A DNA stretch of 64,000 nucleotides from Citrifermentans bremense. Its GTDB lineage: Bacteria > Desulfobacterota > Desulfuromonadia > Geobacterales > Geobacteraceae. The notes below the pieces were generated by a model. The model searched no databases and had not been told where the DNA came from. It was given only the letters and a program-made list of their open reading frames with translations. The stretch is taken from the NCBI RefSeq assembly GCF_014218275.1, contig NZ_AP023213.1:1714001-1778000 (forward strand), read 5' to 3'. The position numbers were made by a program, and so were the translations under genes. Within the stretch, counting starts at the first letter, position 1; the number at the start of each line of letters is the position of its first letter. Below, one piece after another: positions 1 through 8,534 of the stretch.

Positions 1-1
1 C

Positions 2-781
2 AAAGGGGTCTTCGCTAAGGACGCCATCCTGCGCGTGATCGGGCACCTGGGGGTGAACGGCGCCACCGACCGCGTCATCGAGTTCGGCGGTCCCATCGTG
101 GCCCAGATGTCGATGGAATCCAGGATGACCCTCTGCAACATGGCGATCGAGGCGGGGGGCACCTCCGGCATCTGCATGCCGGACCAGGTGACCGTCGACT
201 ACCTCTGGCCCTTCATCTCCGGATCCTTTGCTTCCAAGGAAGAGGCGCTTGCCGCCTACAGCGTCTGGTGCTCCGACGCCGACGCCGAGTACGAGCAGGT
301 GATCGACCTCGACCTCTCCGACCTCGCCCCGCTTTGCACCTTCGGCTACAAGCCGGACCAGGTGAAGAGCGTGGCCGAGATGGCCGGCACCCAGGTGGAC
401 CAGGTCTACCTCGGCTCCTGCACCAACGGCCGCCTGGAGGACCTCAGGATCGCCGCCCAGATCCTCAAGGGAAAGAAGATCGCCTCCAACGTGCGCGCCA
501 TCCTTTCCCCGGCCACCCCGCAGATCTACAAGGACGCGGTCGCCGAGGGTCTGATCCAGATCTTCATGGACGCAGGGTTCTGCGTCACCAACCCGACCTG
601 CGGCGCCTGCCTGGGGATGAGCAACGGCGTCCTCGCCGAGGGCGAGGTCTGCGCCTCCACCACCAACCGCAACTTCATGGGTAGGATGGGCAAGGGGGGG
701 ATGGTGCATCTCCTCTCCCCTGCGACCGCAGCCGCCTCCGCCATCGAGGGGATGATCGCCGATCCGCGCAAGTACCTGTAA
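2..781 (+). CDS. leuC: 3-isopropylmalate dehydratase large subunit (C-terminal part)
   Basis: Large, iron-sulfur subunit of isopropylmalate isomerase, which interconverts 2- and 3-isopropylmalate in leucine synthesis. The gene is open at the left edge: the frame runs from base 2, so the 259 residues seen are the C-terminal part of a protein usually about 420 long. The three aconitase-type cluster cysteines are visible: one in GSCTNG (codon 419-421) and two in CGACLG (599-601 and 608-610). The C-terminal swivel-facing segment with HLLSPATAAASA is typical. leuD follows 96 bases downstream in the same direction, giving the usual leuCD pair. An internal GTG at 35 is not the true start, because conserved residues continue upstream. 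Confidence 0.95.
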   Translation, partial: KGVFAKDAILRVIGHLGVNGATDRVIEFGGPIVAQMSMESRMTLCNMAIEAGGTSGICMPDQVTVDYLWPFISGSFASKEEALAAYSVWCSDADAEYEQVIDLDLSDLAPLCTFGYKPDQVKSVAEMAGTQVDQVYLGSCTNGRLEDLRIAAQILKGKKIASNVRAILSPATPQIYKDAVAEGLIQIFMDAGFCVTNPTCGACLGMSNGVLAEGEVCASTTNRNFMGRMGKGGMVHLLSPATAAASAIEGMIADPRKYL

Positions 782-783
782 AC

Positions 784-818
784 CAATTGACAATGGACAA
801 TTGACAATTGACGATGGA
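784..818. repeat. Tandem heptamer repeat between leuC and leuD
   Basis: Five consecutive 7-base units with consensus CAATTGA (CAATTGA, CAATGGA, CAATTGA, CAATTGA, CGATGGA) start just after the leuC stop. Copies 2 and 5 vary at one or two bases. The unit is partly self-complementary. No function is evident; length changes here would alter leuC-leuD spacing only. Confidence 0.8.
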
Positions 819-877
819 CGCCCGCAGCTATGCCGCGCGTTCCTCTGATTCGCACTTCGACTTTCAGGAGATGAGAT

Positions 878-1405
878 ATGAAAAAATTTGGCGGCCCGGC
901 CCTCTTTCTGGACCGTAGCGACATAAACACCGACGAGATCATCCCGGCCAAGTACCTGACCGAGATCACCAAGGAAGACCTGAAGCCCTACCTGCTCGAA
1001 GACCTGAAACTACCGGGCTTCGATCCCAAGTCGGATAAGACTTTCGGCGCAGGCGTGGTCATCACCCGCGCCAACTTCGGCTGCGGCTCCTCCCGCGAGC
1101 ACGCACCCTGGGTCTTCGAGGTCAACGGCATCAACGTGGTGCTGGCGCAGTCGTTTGCCAGGATCTTCAGGCAGAACATGTTCAACTGCGGCATGGCCGC
1201 CATCGAGCTTTCCGCGGAGCAGATCGACCGCCTCTTCGGCTTTGCCGGTGCAGCCGACGCCACCGTCGACGTGGACGTGGAGAAAGGCACCCTCACCATC
1301 AAGGGGGGAGGGCGCGAGGAGTCGATGCAGTTCGAGATCTCTCCCTTCGACAAGGCTCTGGTTCTGGCCGGCGGCTGGGTGGATTACGCCGACAGCAAAT
1401 ACTAG
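878..1405 (+). CDS. leuD: 3-isopropylmalate dehydratase small subunit
   Basis: Small (swivel-domain) subunit that completes the isopropylmalate isomerase active site with LeuC. At 175 residues it is the short form seen in archaea and many anaerobes. The substrate-loop motif NFGCGSSREHAPW (about residues 65-77) and the segment FRQNMFNCG are characteristic. The ATG is preceded by AGGAGATGAGAT, an acceptable ribosome-binding site. It lies 96 bases after leuC and is followed by a strong intrinsic terminator, so the leu transcript ends here. A homoaconitase-type small subunit is the only close alternative; the pairing with leuC in a leucine context favours LeuD. Confidence 0.93.
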   Translation: MKKFGGPALFLDRSDINTDEIIPAKYLTEITKEDLKPYLLEDLKLPGFDPKSDKTFGAGVVITRANFGCGSSREHAPWVFEVNGINVVLAQSFARIFRQNMFNCGMAAIELSAEQIDRLFGFAGAADATVDVDVEKGTLTIKGGGREESMQFEISPFDKALVLAGGWVDYADSKY

Positions 1406-1436
1406 CAAGCCGGGTACGACAGCGTCTGAAAACTGT

Positions 1437-1473
1437 GAGGCAGGAGACCCGAAGGTCTCCTGCCTCTTTCTTT
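1437..1473 (+). terminator. Rho-independent terminator after leuD
   Basis: Perfect 13-bp stem GAGGCAGGAGACC / GGTCTCCTGCCTC with a CGAA tetraloop, followed by TTTCTTT. It ends the leu operon. Confidence 0.93.
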
Positions 1474-1488
1474 ATCTGCCCAGGCTGA

Positions 1489-1516
1489 TTGACAGTCGCG
1501 ACTTTGTTGACATAAT
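1489..1516 (+). promoter_or_regulatory. Sigma-70-type promoter upstream of the Mla-like operon
   Basis: TTGACA at 1489-1494 and CATAAT at 1511-1516, spaced 16 bases, directly after the leuD terminator. A second, weaker set (TTGACT at 1567-1572, TACTAT at 1591-1596) lies nearer the gene. Either could drive the operon starting at 1638; neither is tested. Confidence 0.55.
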
Positions 1517-1637
1517 CACCAATCAAGCTTTGCCGTTGTCACAGGCATCGCACACATTTATTTTGGTTGACTAGCCGCGACGGCAGCAGTTACTATCCGG
1601 GGCTGTCCCTATAACGAAAGGTTACGCCAAGAGGTTC

Positions 1638-3122
1638 ATGCCAGTTCTCAGGAAGTTCATAGCGGCATCTTTGTTGATGCTTGCCTTTGCCGGCTCAAGC
1701 AGCGCCGACGAGGGCGAGGGCAAGGTCGACGGCAAGGTCGAGGGAGAGAAAGGGAGCATCTTCACTATCTGGCCGCTCGTGGACTACCGCGAGAGCCCGG
1801 CTGAGGGCTTCAGCAACCTATCGCTTTTGGGCCCCATCGTGAAGTACCAGAAAAAGGGGGAGGATACCGACTTCGCCATCCGCCCCCTTTTCTACACGAG
1901 CAGCCACGAGAAGGAGAAGTCCGACTCCACCTATTACCTCTATCCCCTCGCGTACCACGAGAGCACCCCCGAGTCCGACACGACGACCATGCTTGGGCTC
2001 TTCCGCAAGACCACCTACCGGAAAGAAGAGGGGGCGGAGCAGGAAAAGTCGACCCTGCTTTTCCCGTTCTACGTCTCCGGAAAGTCCGACAAGTACGGCC
2101 CCTACCGCGCCGTCTTCCCGATCTACGGCAACATCTACGAGCGCTTCTGGCGCGACGAGTACCACTTTGTCCTCTTCCCGCTCTACGGCTCCACGGTGAA
2201 GAAGGGGACCACCACCAGGCACTACCTCTGGCCGATCTTCTCCAGCACCCGCGGGGAAAAGGAGGACGGCTTCGATGTATTCCCCCTCTACGGCCAGTCG
2301 CAAAAAGAAGGAGTCTACCAGAAGCGTTTCGTCCTCTGGCCCTTCTACCTCACCGAGAAGACCGGGCTCGACACGGACAACCCGACGCGGAAAAAGATCA
2401 TCTTCCCGCTCTACGCCTCGACCGACTCGCCCAAGAAGACCTCGCGAACCTATCTGTGGCCCTTCTTCGGCTATACCGAGGATCGCGAGAAGAAGTACGA
2501 GGAGGTCAACTACCTCTGGCCCTTGATCGGAACGGTGCGAGGCGAGAACCGGAGCAAGAACTCCTTCCTCCCCTTCTACTCGCACGAAACGCGCCCCGAA
2601 TGGGAGAAGAGCTGGTACCTCTGGCCCATCTACAAGCACGAGGAGATGAAATCCAACATCTTCGAGCAGGAAAACGACCGCGTGCTCTTTTTCCTGTACC
2701 GCAGCAACCACGAGTACTGGCCCAAGGACGGCCACGACAGGCAGCGCACCGCTTTGTGGCCGCTTTTCCTTTACAACAGGACCCCCGACGGGGTCTCCTC
2801 CGTCTCGCTTCCGGCGCCTGTCGAGCCCATACTGGACAAGGAAGGGATCGAGAAGAACTGGGCGCCTTTGTGGCGCATCTACCAGCGCCGCTGGGACCAG
2901 GCGGGAAATTCGGCCTCAACCCTTTTGTGGAACCTGTACTGGCACGAAAGGCGCGGCGACGAACTGGCCTACGAGCTTTTCCCGCTCATCTCCTACCGCA
3001 ACACCAAATCGGAGCGGGAGCTCAAACTGTTGAAGGGGCTGATCAGCCTGAAGCGCAACGGCGAAGAAGAGGATCTGAGCCTTTTGTGGCTCCCCTTCGG
3101 CCTCAAATGGGGGCATAAGTGA
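1638..3122 (+). CDS. Exported WPL/FPLY-repeat protein, unknown function
   Basis: I do not recognise a named family. The 494-residue product has an N-terminal signal peptide (about residues 1-23, likely cut near SSA-DE) and then about 20 copies of a short beta-strand-like motif of the form (Y/V)L(W/F)P(L/F/I)(Y/F), for example YLWPIFSS, VLFPLYGS, IIFPLYAS, ALWPLFLY. They recur every 20-30 residues, separated by charged Arg/Lys/Glu/Asp-rich turns. Such regular aromatic strands suggest a beta-barrel or propeller in the envelope. The stop overlaps the GTG start of the MlaE-type permease (GTGA, 3119-3122), so the two are translationally coupled and probably share a lipid-transport role. That role is inferred from context only. 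Confidence 0.85.
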   Translation: MPVLRKFIAASLLMLAFAGSSSADEGEGKVDGKVEGEKGSIFTIWPLVDYRESPAEGFSNLSLLGPIVKYQKKGEDTDFAIRPLFYTSSHEKEKSDSTYYLYPLAYHESTPESDTTTMLGLFRKTTYRKEEGAEQEKSTLLFPFYVSGKSDKYGPYRAVFPIYGNIYERFWRDEYHFVLFPLYGSTVKKGTTTRHYLWPIFSSTRGEKEDGFDVFPLYGQSQKEGVYQKRFVLWPFYLTEKTGLDTDNPTRKKIIFPLYASTDSPKKTSRTYLWPFFGYTEDREKKYEEVNYLWPLIGTVRGENRSKNSFLPFYSHETRPEWEKSWYLWPIYKHEEMKSNIFEQENDRVLFFLYRSNHEYWPKDGHDRQRTALWPLFLYNRTPDGVSSVSLPAPVEPILDKEGIEKNWAPLWRIYQRRWDQAGNSASTLLWNLYWHERRGDELAYELFPLISYRNTKSERELKLLKGLISLKRNGEEEDLSLLWLPFGLKWGHK

Positions 3123-3895
3123 CGCAATTTCTGGAACCGCTCGGCAAACGGGTGCTTTATTTCAACCAGGTGCTTGGGGAGATGGTCATCCTCCAGGGGA
3201 GGATCCTCTACTTCCTGCGCGAGGCGCCGCGCAACGTGCAGAGCATACTGACCCAGATGGCGGTGATCGGCTGGGACACGCTCCCGGTCGCCTCGGTGAT
3301 GGCCTTCTTCGTCGGGATGGTGCTGGCGCTGCAGACAGGGGTCGAGCTGCAGAAGTACGGTGGGCAGAACATCATCGGCGCCATCGTCGGGCACTCCATG
3401 GTGCGCGAGTTGGGTCCGGTCATGACCAGCTTTCTTGTCGCCGGGCGCTGCGGCTCCGCGATGGCCGCGGAGCTCGGGGTCATGACCGTGTACGAGGAGA
3501 TCGACGCGCTGAAGACCCTCGACATCGACCCGGTCCGCTACCTCGCCATGCCCCGTTTCATCGCCTGCATCATCTGCGTCCCTGCGCTCGTCATCTACTC
3601 CGACGTGATCGGGATCATCGGTGGGGCGCTGATCAGCAACCTGCACCCCCAGATCTTCGTTTCCTACTCGACCTACTACGACAGCCTCACCGACGCCCTG
3701 AAGATCAAGGAGATCGGCACCGGCCTCACCAAGTCGGTCGTCTTCGGCTCCATCATCGCGCTGGTTTCCTGCTACGTCGGTTTCAGCACCTCCGGCGGCG
3801 CGCGGGGTATCGGCCAGTCGACCACCAGGTCCGTGGTGCTGTCGTTCATGCTGATCCTGGTCGCGGACTATATCCTGACCAGGCTGCTCCTGTAG
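3119..3895 (+). CDS. MlaE/YrbE-type ABC transporter permease
   Basis: Inner-membrane permease of an MCE-type lipid transporter. The 258-residue protein shows the family block ELGPVMTSFLVAGRCGSAMAAELG followed by Y-EEIDALKTLDIDP, the part that contacts the ATPase and couples to lipid movement, and about five hydrophobic segments. It starts at GTG 3119, overlapping the upstream stop by four bases, and is followed 66 bases later by an MCE-domain gene. In Mla systems an MlaF ATPase is normally adjacent; none is encoded in this window near the gene, so it must use one from elsewhere or an unlinked partner. Start choice rests on the coupling, since no other good start lies upstream. Confidence 0.93.
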   Translation: MTQFLEPLGKRVLYFNQVLGEMVILQGRILYFLREAPRNVQSILTQMAVIGWDTLPVASVMAFFVGMVLALQTGVELQKYGGQNIIGAIVGHSMVRELGPVMTSFLVAGRCGSAMAAELGVMTVYEEIDALKTLDIDPVRYLAMPRFIACIICVPALVIYSDVIGIIGGALISNLHPQIFVSYSTYYDSLTDALKIKEIGTGLTKSVVFGSIIALVSCYVGFSTSGGARGIGQSTTRSVVLSFMLILVADYILTRLLL

Positions 3896-3961
3896 CACCT
3901 TGCCGCGCCCTTTGCGTGGCGCCGCAGCAGTTCTTTTGCTGTCTTGTCTTTTGGAGGATTT

Positions 3962-5032
3962 ATGGCTCTTTCGGTAGAAAAAAAGGTCGGCATCTTCTTC
4001 CTGTTCGGTCTCATCATCCTGGGGTTGCTTCTCGAGGTGGGTGAGAAATGGAACCCGTTCGAGAAGAACGTCCCCTACAAGACCTATCTCACCAGCATCA
4101 CCGGGCTGAAAGTCGGGGACCCGGTCCGCCTTGCCGGCGTCGACGTCGGGCGCATCAAGGGGATCAACATCCTGAACGACAAGATCGAGATCAACTTCGA
4201 GGTGAAGCCTGGCACCAGGATCAAGACCGACTCGGTTGCGGGCTTGAGGCTTACCAACCTTCTGGGAGGCCAGTTCCTGGGGCTTTCCTTCGGCTCTCCC
4301 AACGCCCCGCTTCTGGAGCCGGGCGGCGTAGTTAAAGGGAAGGACGTCGCCAACATCGACATCATCGTCGACAACCTGAGCGACGTGGTGAAGGACGCCA
4401 AGCAGTTCGTGAACAACCTGGACCGCAACCAGGACGTAGTGCTGAAGAAGATCTCCGTCATGCTGGACGAGAACCGCGGCAACCTGAGGGACTCCATCGC
4501 CAACATCAACAGCATCACCGGCAAGATGGACCGCGGCGAGGGATCGCTTGCGCTTCTCTTGAACGAAAGGAAGCTCTTCGACGACGCAAGCGGCGCGGTG
4601 GAGAGCCTGAAGAACGTGGCCGGGAAGATTGAGCGCGGGGAGGGGACCCTCGGGAAGCTGGTCAACGACGACTCGGTGTACCGCGACGCCTCCGCCCTCA
4701 TCGCCGACCTCAGGGCAGGCGCGAAAGACCTGAACGCTGGGATGAAGGACGTGAAGGAGATCACCGCCAAGGTCAACTCCGGCCAGGGGACCCTGGGCAA
4801 GCTGGTCAACGACGAGACCCTCTACACGGACCTGCGCGACGCCTCGAAGAACGTGAAGGAGATCACCCAGAAGATCAACTCCGGTCAGGGGACCCTCGGG
4901 AAGCTGGTCAACGAGGACCAGCTTTACCGCGACACCACCGCCACACTCAAGAAAGCAGAGCGGGCCATGGAAGGTTTGGGTGACGCGGGTCCGATCTCCG
5001 TGCTTGGTTCCATCGTGGGGACCCTCTTCTAA
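3962..5032 (+). CDS. MCE (MlaD-type) substrate-binding protein
   Basis: Periplasmic lipid-binding partner of the MlaE permease, held by an N-terminal membrane helix (about residues 8-26). The MCE domain follows at about residues 35-115, with GLKVGDPVRLAGVDVG and later RLTNLLGGQFLGLSFG. The C-terminal two thirds are helical and carry a repeated block of the form GEGTLGKLVNDDSLYRD, seen about four times, which probably extends as a helical needle across the periplasm. The ATG at 3962 is chosen over an upstream TTG because GGAGG lies at 3953-3957. At 356 residues it is longer than MlaD of E. coli and closer to Pqi/Yeb or mycobacterial Mce lengths. A terminator follows. Confidence 0.92.
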   Translation: MALSVEKKVGIFFLFGLIILGLLLEVGEKWNPFEKNVPYKTYLTSITGLKVGDPVRLAGVDVGRIKGINILNDKIEINFEVKPGTRIKTDSVAGLRLTNLLGGQFLGLSFGSPNAPLLEPGGVVKGKDVANIDIIVDNLSDVVKDAKQFVNNLDRNQDVVLKKISVMLDENRGNLRDSIANINSITGKMDRGEGSLALLLNERKLFDDASGAVESLKNVAGKIERGEGTLGKLVNDDSVYRDASALIADLRAGAKDLNAGMKDVKEITAKVNSGQGTLGKLVNDETLYTDLRDASKNVKEITQKINSGQGTLGKLVNEDQLYRDTTATLKKAERAMEGLGDAGPISVLGSIVGTLF

Positions 5033-5067
5033 ACGGCCGGCTCGCAGCTTCCGGGACGGCAGACAGG

Positions 5068-5104
5068 GGACAGGCTACTGTGGCAACGGTAGCCTGTCCT
5101 TTTT
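5068..5104 (+). terminator. Rho-independent terminator after the Mla-like operon
   Basis: Stem GGACAGGCTAC / GTAGCCTGTCC (11 bp, perfect) with a 10-base loop, then TTTTT. It closes the three-gene operon. Confidence 0.92.
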
Positions 5105-5138
5105 ACGGCCCGAACCTCCACCCCGGCCCGACCCGGTA

Positions 5139-5290
5139 CACAGAGGTCACGGGGGAAGGCCAGGGCGGACACAGAGATGAAACTTCCCGATCACGGATGA
5201 TCTTCTAAGAAAAGAGCTTCGGGGTTACACTTCAAAGTCTTTTGCTTTCGGGGGGTCCTCCGATTTTCCTCTGTGTCCTCTGTGGTGAAC
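5139..5290. repeat. Imperfect inverted repeat element
   Basis: Between the terminator and the next gene, the left side (5139-5180) carries CACAGAGG and ACACAGAG and the right side (5264-5290) carries their complements CTCTGTGT and CCTCTGTGGTG. The spacing suggests a foldback element of about 150 bp. It looks like a dispersed, noncoding intergenic repeat; copy number in the genome is unknown. Confidence 0.5.
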
Positions 5291-5329
5291 GCTTTGGTTT
5301 TTATTGAACCTTCCTCCGGAGGCCTTCCC

Positions 5330-6217
5330 GTGACTGACATCCTCGACATCGCCATCGGGACCATCACCATGCGTCCCTACGTCTTCGCCTTCTTCACCGC
5401 CTACCTCGTCGCGGCCGTGCCGCACCTTGGGTGGAAAAAGACGCTCCTTTTCACCGTTGCCGGCTACCTGATCGCCTTCACCTCCGAGTACAGCTCCATC
5501 AACACCGGCTTTCCCTACGGCTGGTACTACTACGTGGACACGACCCGGGACCGCGAGCTCTGGGTGGCGGGGGTCCCTTTCTTCGACTCGCTCTCCTACG
5601 TCTTTCTCACCTACTGCAGCTACGCCACAGCACTTTTGGTGCTGGGACCGGTGAAGAAGGCCGGGCGGGACCTGGTGCTTCTGGAGACCGGCCGCCTGAG
5701 GCGCTCCTTCTCCGTCTTGTTCCTCGCCTCCTTGTTCCAGGTGTTTCTCGACATCGTCACCGACCCGGTCGCCTTGCAGGGGAGCAGGTGGTTCCTGGGG
5801 AGGATCTACGGCTACAAGGAGGTGGGAGCGCATTTCGGGATCCCGCTTTCCAACTACCTCGGCTGGCTCCTGGTGAGCGCGCTGCTGGTAGCCGCCCTGC
5901 AGCTCATCGACAGGTTCGGAGGGAGAGGGGAGGAGAAGCCCGCCGGAGTCGCAGCGCCGCCTCTGCGAGCTTTCTACGGCCCCTTCCTCTACCTTTGCGT
6001 GATAGCCTTCAACCTCACGGTGACCCTCTACATCGGGGAGCGGCTGATGGCCATCACCGGGTTCTTCATCTACACCCTTCCCATCGCCATGGCGGGGGTG
6101 CTCCTTTTCCAGAAGGTGGACCGCTACCACAAGGACGAGCTGGCGGCGCACCTGGCGGAGTTTCCCTGGTCGAACGCGACCTCCACGGGAAGCGGGCGGC
6201 CCGGCGCATCCAATTAA
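5330..6217 (+). CDS. CruF-like carotenoid biosynthesis membrane protein (DUF422 family)
   Basis: Integral membrane protein of 295 residues with about seven hydrophobic segments. It resembles the DUF422 family that includes CruF and bacterioruberin hydratase, which add water to carotenoid end groups. The recognisable block is GYLIAFTSEYSSINTGFPYGWYYY, with FFDSLSYVFLTYCSY next. The start is taken as GTG 5330 because GGAGG lies at 5317-5321; a longer frame from 5273 would run back into the repeat element. No other carotenoid genes are in the window, so the substrate is unproven. The gene appears to be transcribed alone. Confidence 0.75.
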   Translation: MTDILDIAIGTITMRPYVFAFFTAYLVAAVPHLGWKKTLLFTVAGYLIAFTSEYSSINTGFPYGWYYYVDTTRDRELWVAGVPFFDSLSYVFLTYCSYATALLVLGPVKKAGRDLVLLETGRLRRSFSVLFLASLFQVFLDIVTDPVALQGSRWFLGRIYGYKEVGAHFGIPLSNYLGWLLVSALLVAALQLIDRFGGRGEEKPAGVAAPPLRAFYGPFLYLCVIAFNLTVTLYIGERLMAITGFFIYTLPIAMAGVLLFQKVDRYHKDELAAHLAEFPWSNATSTGSGRPGASN

Positions 6218-6306
6218 TCCTTCCTGATCCCTTTGAAAGGGCGGGTGCGTGTGGTATTTTTTGGCTGTTTTCGGAACCGAACTTCAAACTATAGCGGAGG
6301 CTTGAC

Positions 6307-6777
6307 ATGAAAAAGGCTGTTTCCCTCATGGCGCTTTGCGCCGTCTTCGGCGCCACGGCGGCTGCGTCTGCCGCGCAGACCGCTCTTCCCAGGGGGTACG
6401 AGAAGTGGGAGAAGAGCAAGGCCCGGATCAACACGGACAAGAAGTCGCTGTTCTACGGCATCCACTACATCTACGTGGACAAGAAGGCGATGAAGGGCTA
6501 CAAAAGCGGCGGGGCGTACCCCGACGGGAGCCGGTTCGTCGCGGTGAACTACTCCATTAAGGAAGAAAACGGCAAGCAGGTGCCGGGGAAGAAAAACATG
6601 ATCGTGGTGATGCAAAAGGACAGGACCCAGCAGCAGACCGGCGGTTGGCGCTTCGCCGGGTTCACGCCCGAGGGTAAACCTTCGGGACTCGACGGCAAGA
6701 GGGACTGCTTCGGGTGCCACGAAAAGGACGCCAAGGACAGGGACTACGTGATCTCCAGGTACACCGACTTCAAATGA
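6307..6777 (+). CDS. Cytochrome P460-like mono-heme periplasmic protein
   Basis: Small exported c-type cytochrome. The signal peptide covers about residues 1-23 (KKAVSLMALCAVFG...ASA-AQ). A single heme-attachment motif CFGCH lies near the C terminus at residues 134-138. The body, with YEKWEKSK, YPDGSRFV and GWRFAGFTPEGKP, matches the general plan of the cytochrome P460 / haem-binding family, where the heme motif is near the C terminus. Likely acts in periplasmic electron transfer or peroxide chemistry. It has a good ribosome-binding site (GCGGAGGCTTGAC) and stands alone between single genes. Confidence 0.85.
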   Translation: MKKAVSLMALCAVFGATAAASAAQTALPRGYEKWEKSKARINTDKKSLFYGIHYIYVDKKAMKGYKSGGAYPDGSRFVAVNYSIKEENGKQVPGKKNMIVVMQKDRTQQQTGGWRFAGFTPEGKPSGLDGKRDCFGCHEKDAKDRDYVISRYTDFK

Positions 6778-6895
6778 CGCTGCGTCCACAGCCGTCTCTT
6801 TTTTCCCCTTGAAAGCTTCCTCTCCTGGGATTCCCCCCCGCATCGGCAGCAGCAACCGGGCGGGGGGAACCCCTCCTAGACCCCAAACAACATGC

Positions 6896-6901
6896 TATAA
6901 T
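6896..6901 (+). promoter_or_regulatory. Extended -10 element upstream of the M16 peptidase gene
   Basis: TGCTATAAT (TATAAT at 6896-6901) lies 50 bases before the start codon at 6951. No convincing -35 box is seen 17 bases upstream, which is compatible with an extended -10 promoter. Confidence 0.45.
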
Positions 6902-6950
6902 TGCCGCCAGTGCAAACTGGAACGATTTCCATAGCTTTCAAGGAGCAACC

Positions 6951-8225
6951 ATGTCGACGACAGAAAACACTCCCCAGGTGCGCATGACCACCCTCCCCAA
7001 CGGGATCAGGGTGGTGAGCCAAAAGATCCCCGGCATGCAGAGCGCAGCCGTCGGGATCAGGAACGACAGCAGCACGAGGAACGAGCCGGAGGATTGCGCC
7101 GGCGCCTCGCATTTCATAGAGCACCTCCTCTTCAAGGGGACCCCCACCCGCAGCGCCGACCAGATCACCGACGAGTTCAACAGCATCGGCGCCCGCGCCA
7201 ACGCCTACACAAGCCAGGAGGAGGTCTTCTACTACGCGGTAGCGCTCGCCTCGATCATCCCGGCGACCTTCGACATCCTGGCCGACATGTTCGTCAACTC
7301 CTTTCTTCCCGAGAAGGAAGTGGAGAAGGAGCGCGCCGTGGTGCTGCAGGAGATCCTTATGAACCAGGACACCCCGAGCCGCTTCATCTACAACCAGTTT
7401 CACCAGGGGTTCTGGCAGGGGCATCCGCTGGGCACCCCCATCCTCGGCACCTCCGAGAGCATCGGGAGCATTCAAAGGAACCGCCTGATGGATTACAAGC
7501 TCTCCCACTATCTATCCAGCGCGACCATAGTCTCGGTCGCCGGCAACGTGGAGCATGACCGGATGGTGGAGCAGGCCGAACGGACCCTGGGCGCGCTTCC
7601 CAAGGGGGTTCCCCAGGTGAAAAAGCCGCAGCCTGGCTGGCGGAGCGCCGTCGGCGAGAACCGGCATTACCAGCGCCCCCTGGAGCAGACCCTCTTCTAC
7701 ATGGGGTACCCGCTGCCGCCGGCTGGAAACGAGCACCGCCACAAGCTTTCCGTATTCAACCAGATCCTCGGCACCGGGATGAACTCCCGCCTTTTCCGCG
7801 AGGTACGCGAGCGGCGCAGCCTCGCCTACACGGTCTACTCGATGATGTCCTCCTACACCGATTCCGCGGCGCTGATGATCTACGCAGGGACCAGCGCGGA
7901 CCGGGCCCAGGAGGCGGTCGACGTCTGCCATGCCGAGGTGCTGAGGTTCTGCGAGGAGAAGGTGAGCGCGGAGATGCTGGCGGCGGCCAAGGAGCAGATC
8001 CGCTCAGCCCGCCTGATGGCCCTCGACGACTGCGAGACCCAGGTGCGCAGGATCTCCAACACCACCTCGCTTCTGGGGGCGCCGGAGCCGGTGGGGGCTT
8101 CCCTGGAGGCGATCGCCGCGGTCACGGCCGAGGAGGTGAGGGACGTGGCGAGGCTTTTGTTCTCGGGGGTGGTGCCGCGGGTCGAGTCTGTGGGAACGGG
8201 CGAGGGCCCGGGACTGCCGCGCTAG
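6951..8225 (+). CDS. M16 family zinc peptidase (processing-peptidase type)
   Basis: Zinc metalloprotease of the pitrilysin / mitochondrial processing peptidase group, 424 residues. The inverted zinc motif HFIEH is at residues 54-58, and the distal acidic ligand lies in the block EKEVEKERAVVLQEI about 75 residues later, so the active site is complete. The C-terminal half (LGTGMNSRLFREVRERRSLAYTVYS) is the second M16 half-domain with the conserved R...Y pair. No signal peptide is seen; homologs of this size are usually cytoplasmic and are often near pnp or rpsO, which are not here. The start is supported by AAGGAG at 6940-6945. Confidence 0.93.
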   Translation: MSTTENTPQVRMTTLPNGIRVVSQKIPGMQSAAVGIRNDSSTRNEPEDCAGASHFIEHLLFKGTPTRSADQITDEFNSIGARANAYTSQEEVFYYAVALASIIPATFDILADMFVNSFLPEKEVEKERAVVLQEILMNQDTPSRFIYNQFHQGFWQGHPLGTPILGTSESIGSIQRNRLMDYKLSHYLSSATIVSVAGNVEHDRMVEQAERTLGALPKGVPQVKKPQPGWRSAVGENRHYQRPLEQTLFYMGYPLPPAGNEHRHKLSVFNQILGTGMNSRLFREVRERRSLAYTVYSMMSSYTDSAALMIYAGTSADRAQEAVDVCHAEVLRFCEEKVSAEMLAAAKEQIRSARLMALDDCETQVRRISNTTSLLGAPEPVGASLEAIAAVTAEEVRDVARLLFSGVVPRVESVGTGEGPGLPR

Positions 8226-8241
8226 CAAGGTTTGATTCGCC

Positions 8242-8274
8242 AACCCCCTCCCGCAAGGGAGGGGGTTGTTTTTT
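8242..8274. terminator. Rho-independent terminator between convergent genes
   Basis: Perfect 11-bp stem AACCCCCTCCC / GGGAGGGGGTT with a GCAA loop and GTTTTTT on the + side. It ends the M16 peptidase transcript and may also stop the opposing one. Confidence 0.9.
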
Positions 8275-8286
8275 GCCGGAGTGGGG

Positions 8287-8496
8287 TCAGCTCATCTCGT
8301 CTTCCCCGCCGGAGAGGTGGGGGAAGTGCTCGTGGTGCATCTCATGCTGCAGGTCCATCACCTTGCCGCAGGCGGTGCAGAGGTACTTGTCGCCGCTTTG
8401 CGTGTAGTCCGAGCGTTTGCAGGAGGGGCACCACACCCTGACGTCGCAATCGTGCCTGTCCGTTTCCACCGCCGTTGTCCCTTTATCTTCAGCCAT
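8287..8496 (-). CDS. Small zinc-ribbon protein
   Basis: A 69-residue protein with two CXXC knuckles, CPSCKR and CTACGK, separated by 14 residues, which form a single zinc ribbon. A His-rich C-terminal tail follows (HEMHHEHFPH). Function unknown. The frame stays open to 8754, but the ATG at 8494-8496 has AGGAGG at 8505-8510 and the upstream residues overlap the phospholipase-D gene, so the short form is chosen. It follows the PLD gene on the same strand after 38 bases and may be its last cistron. Confidence 0.75.
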   Translation of the reverse strand: MAEDKGTTAVETDRHDCDVRVWCPSCKRSDYTQSGDKYLCTACGKVMDLQHEMHHEHFPHLSGGEDEMS

Positions 8497-8534
8497 CTGT
8501 CGTACCTCCTTTTCCTGTTTTCCCCCTAATCCCA

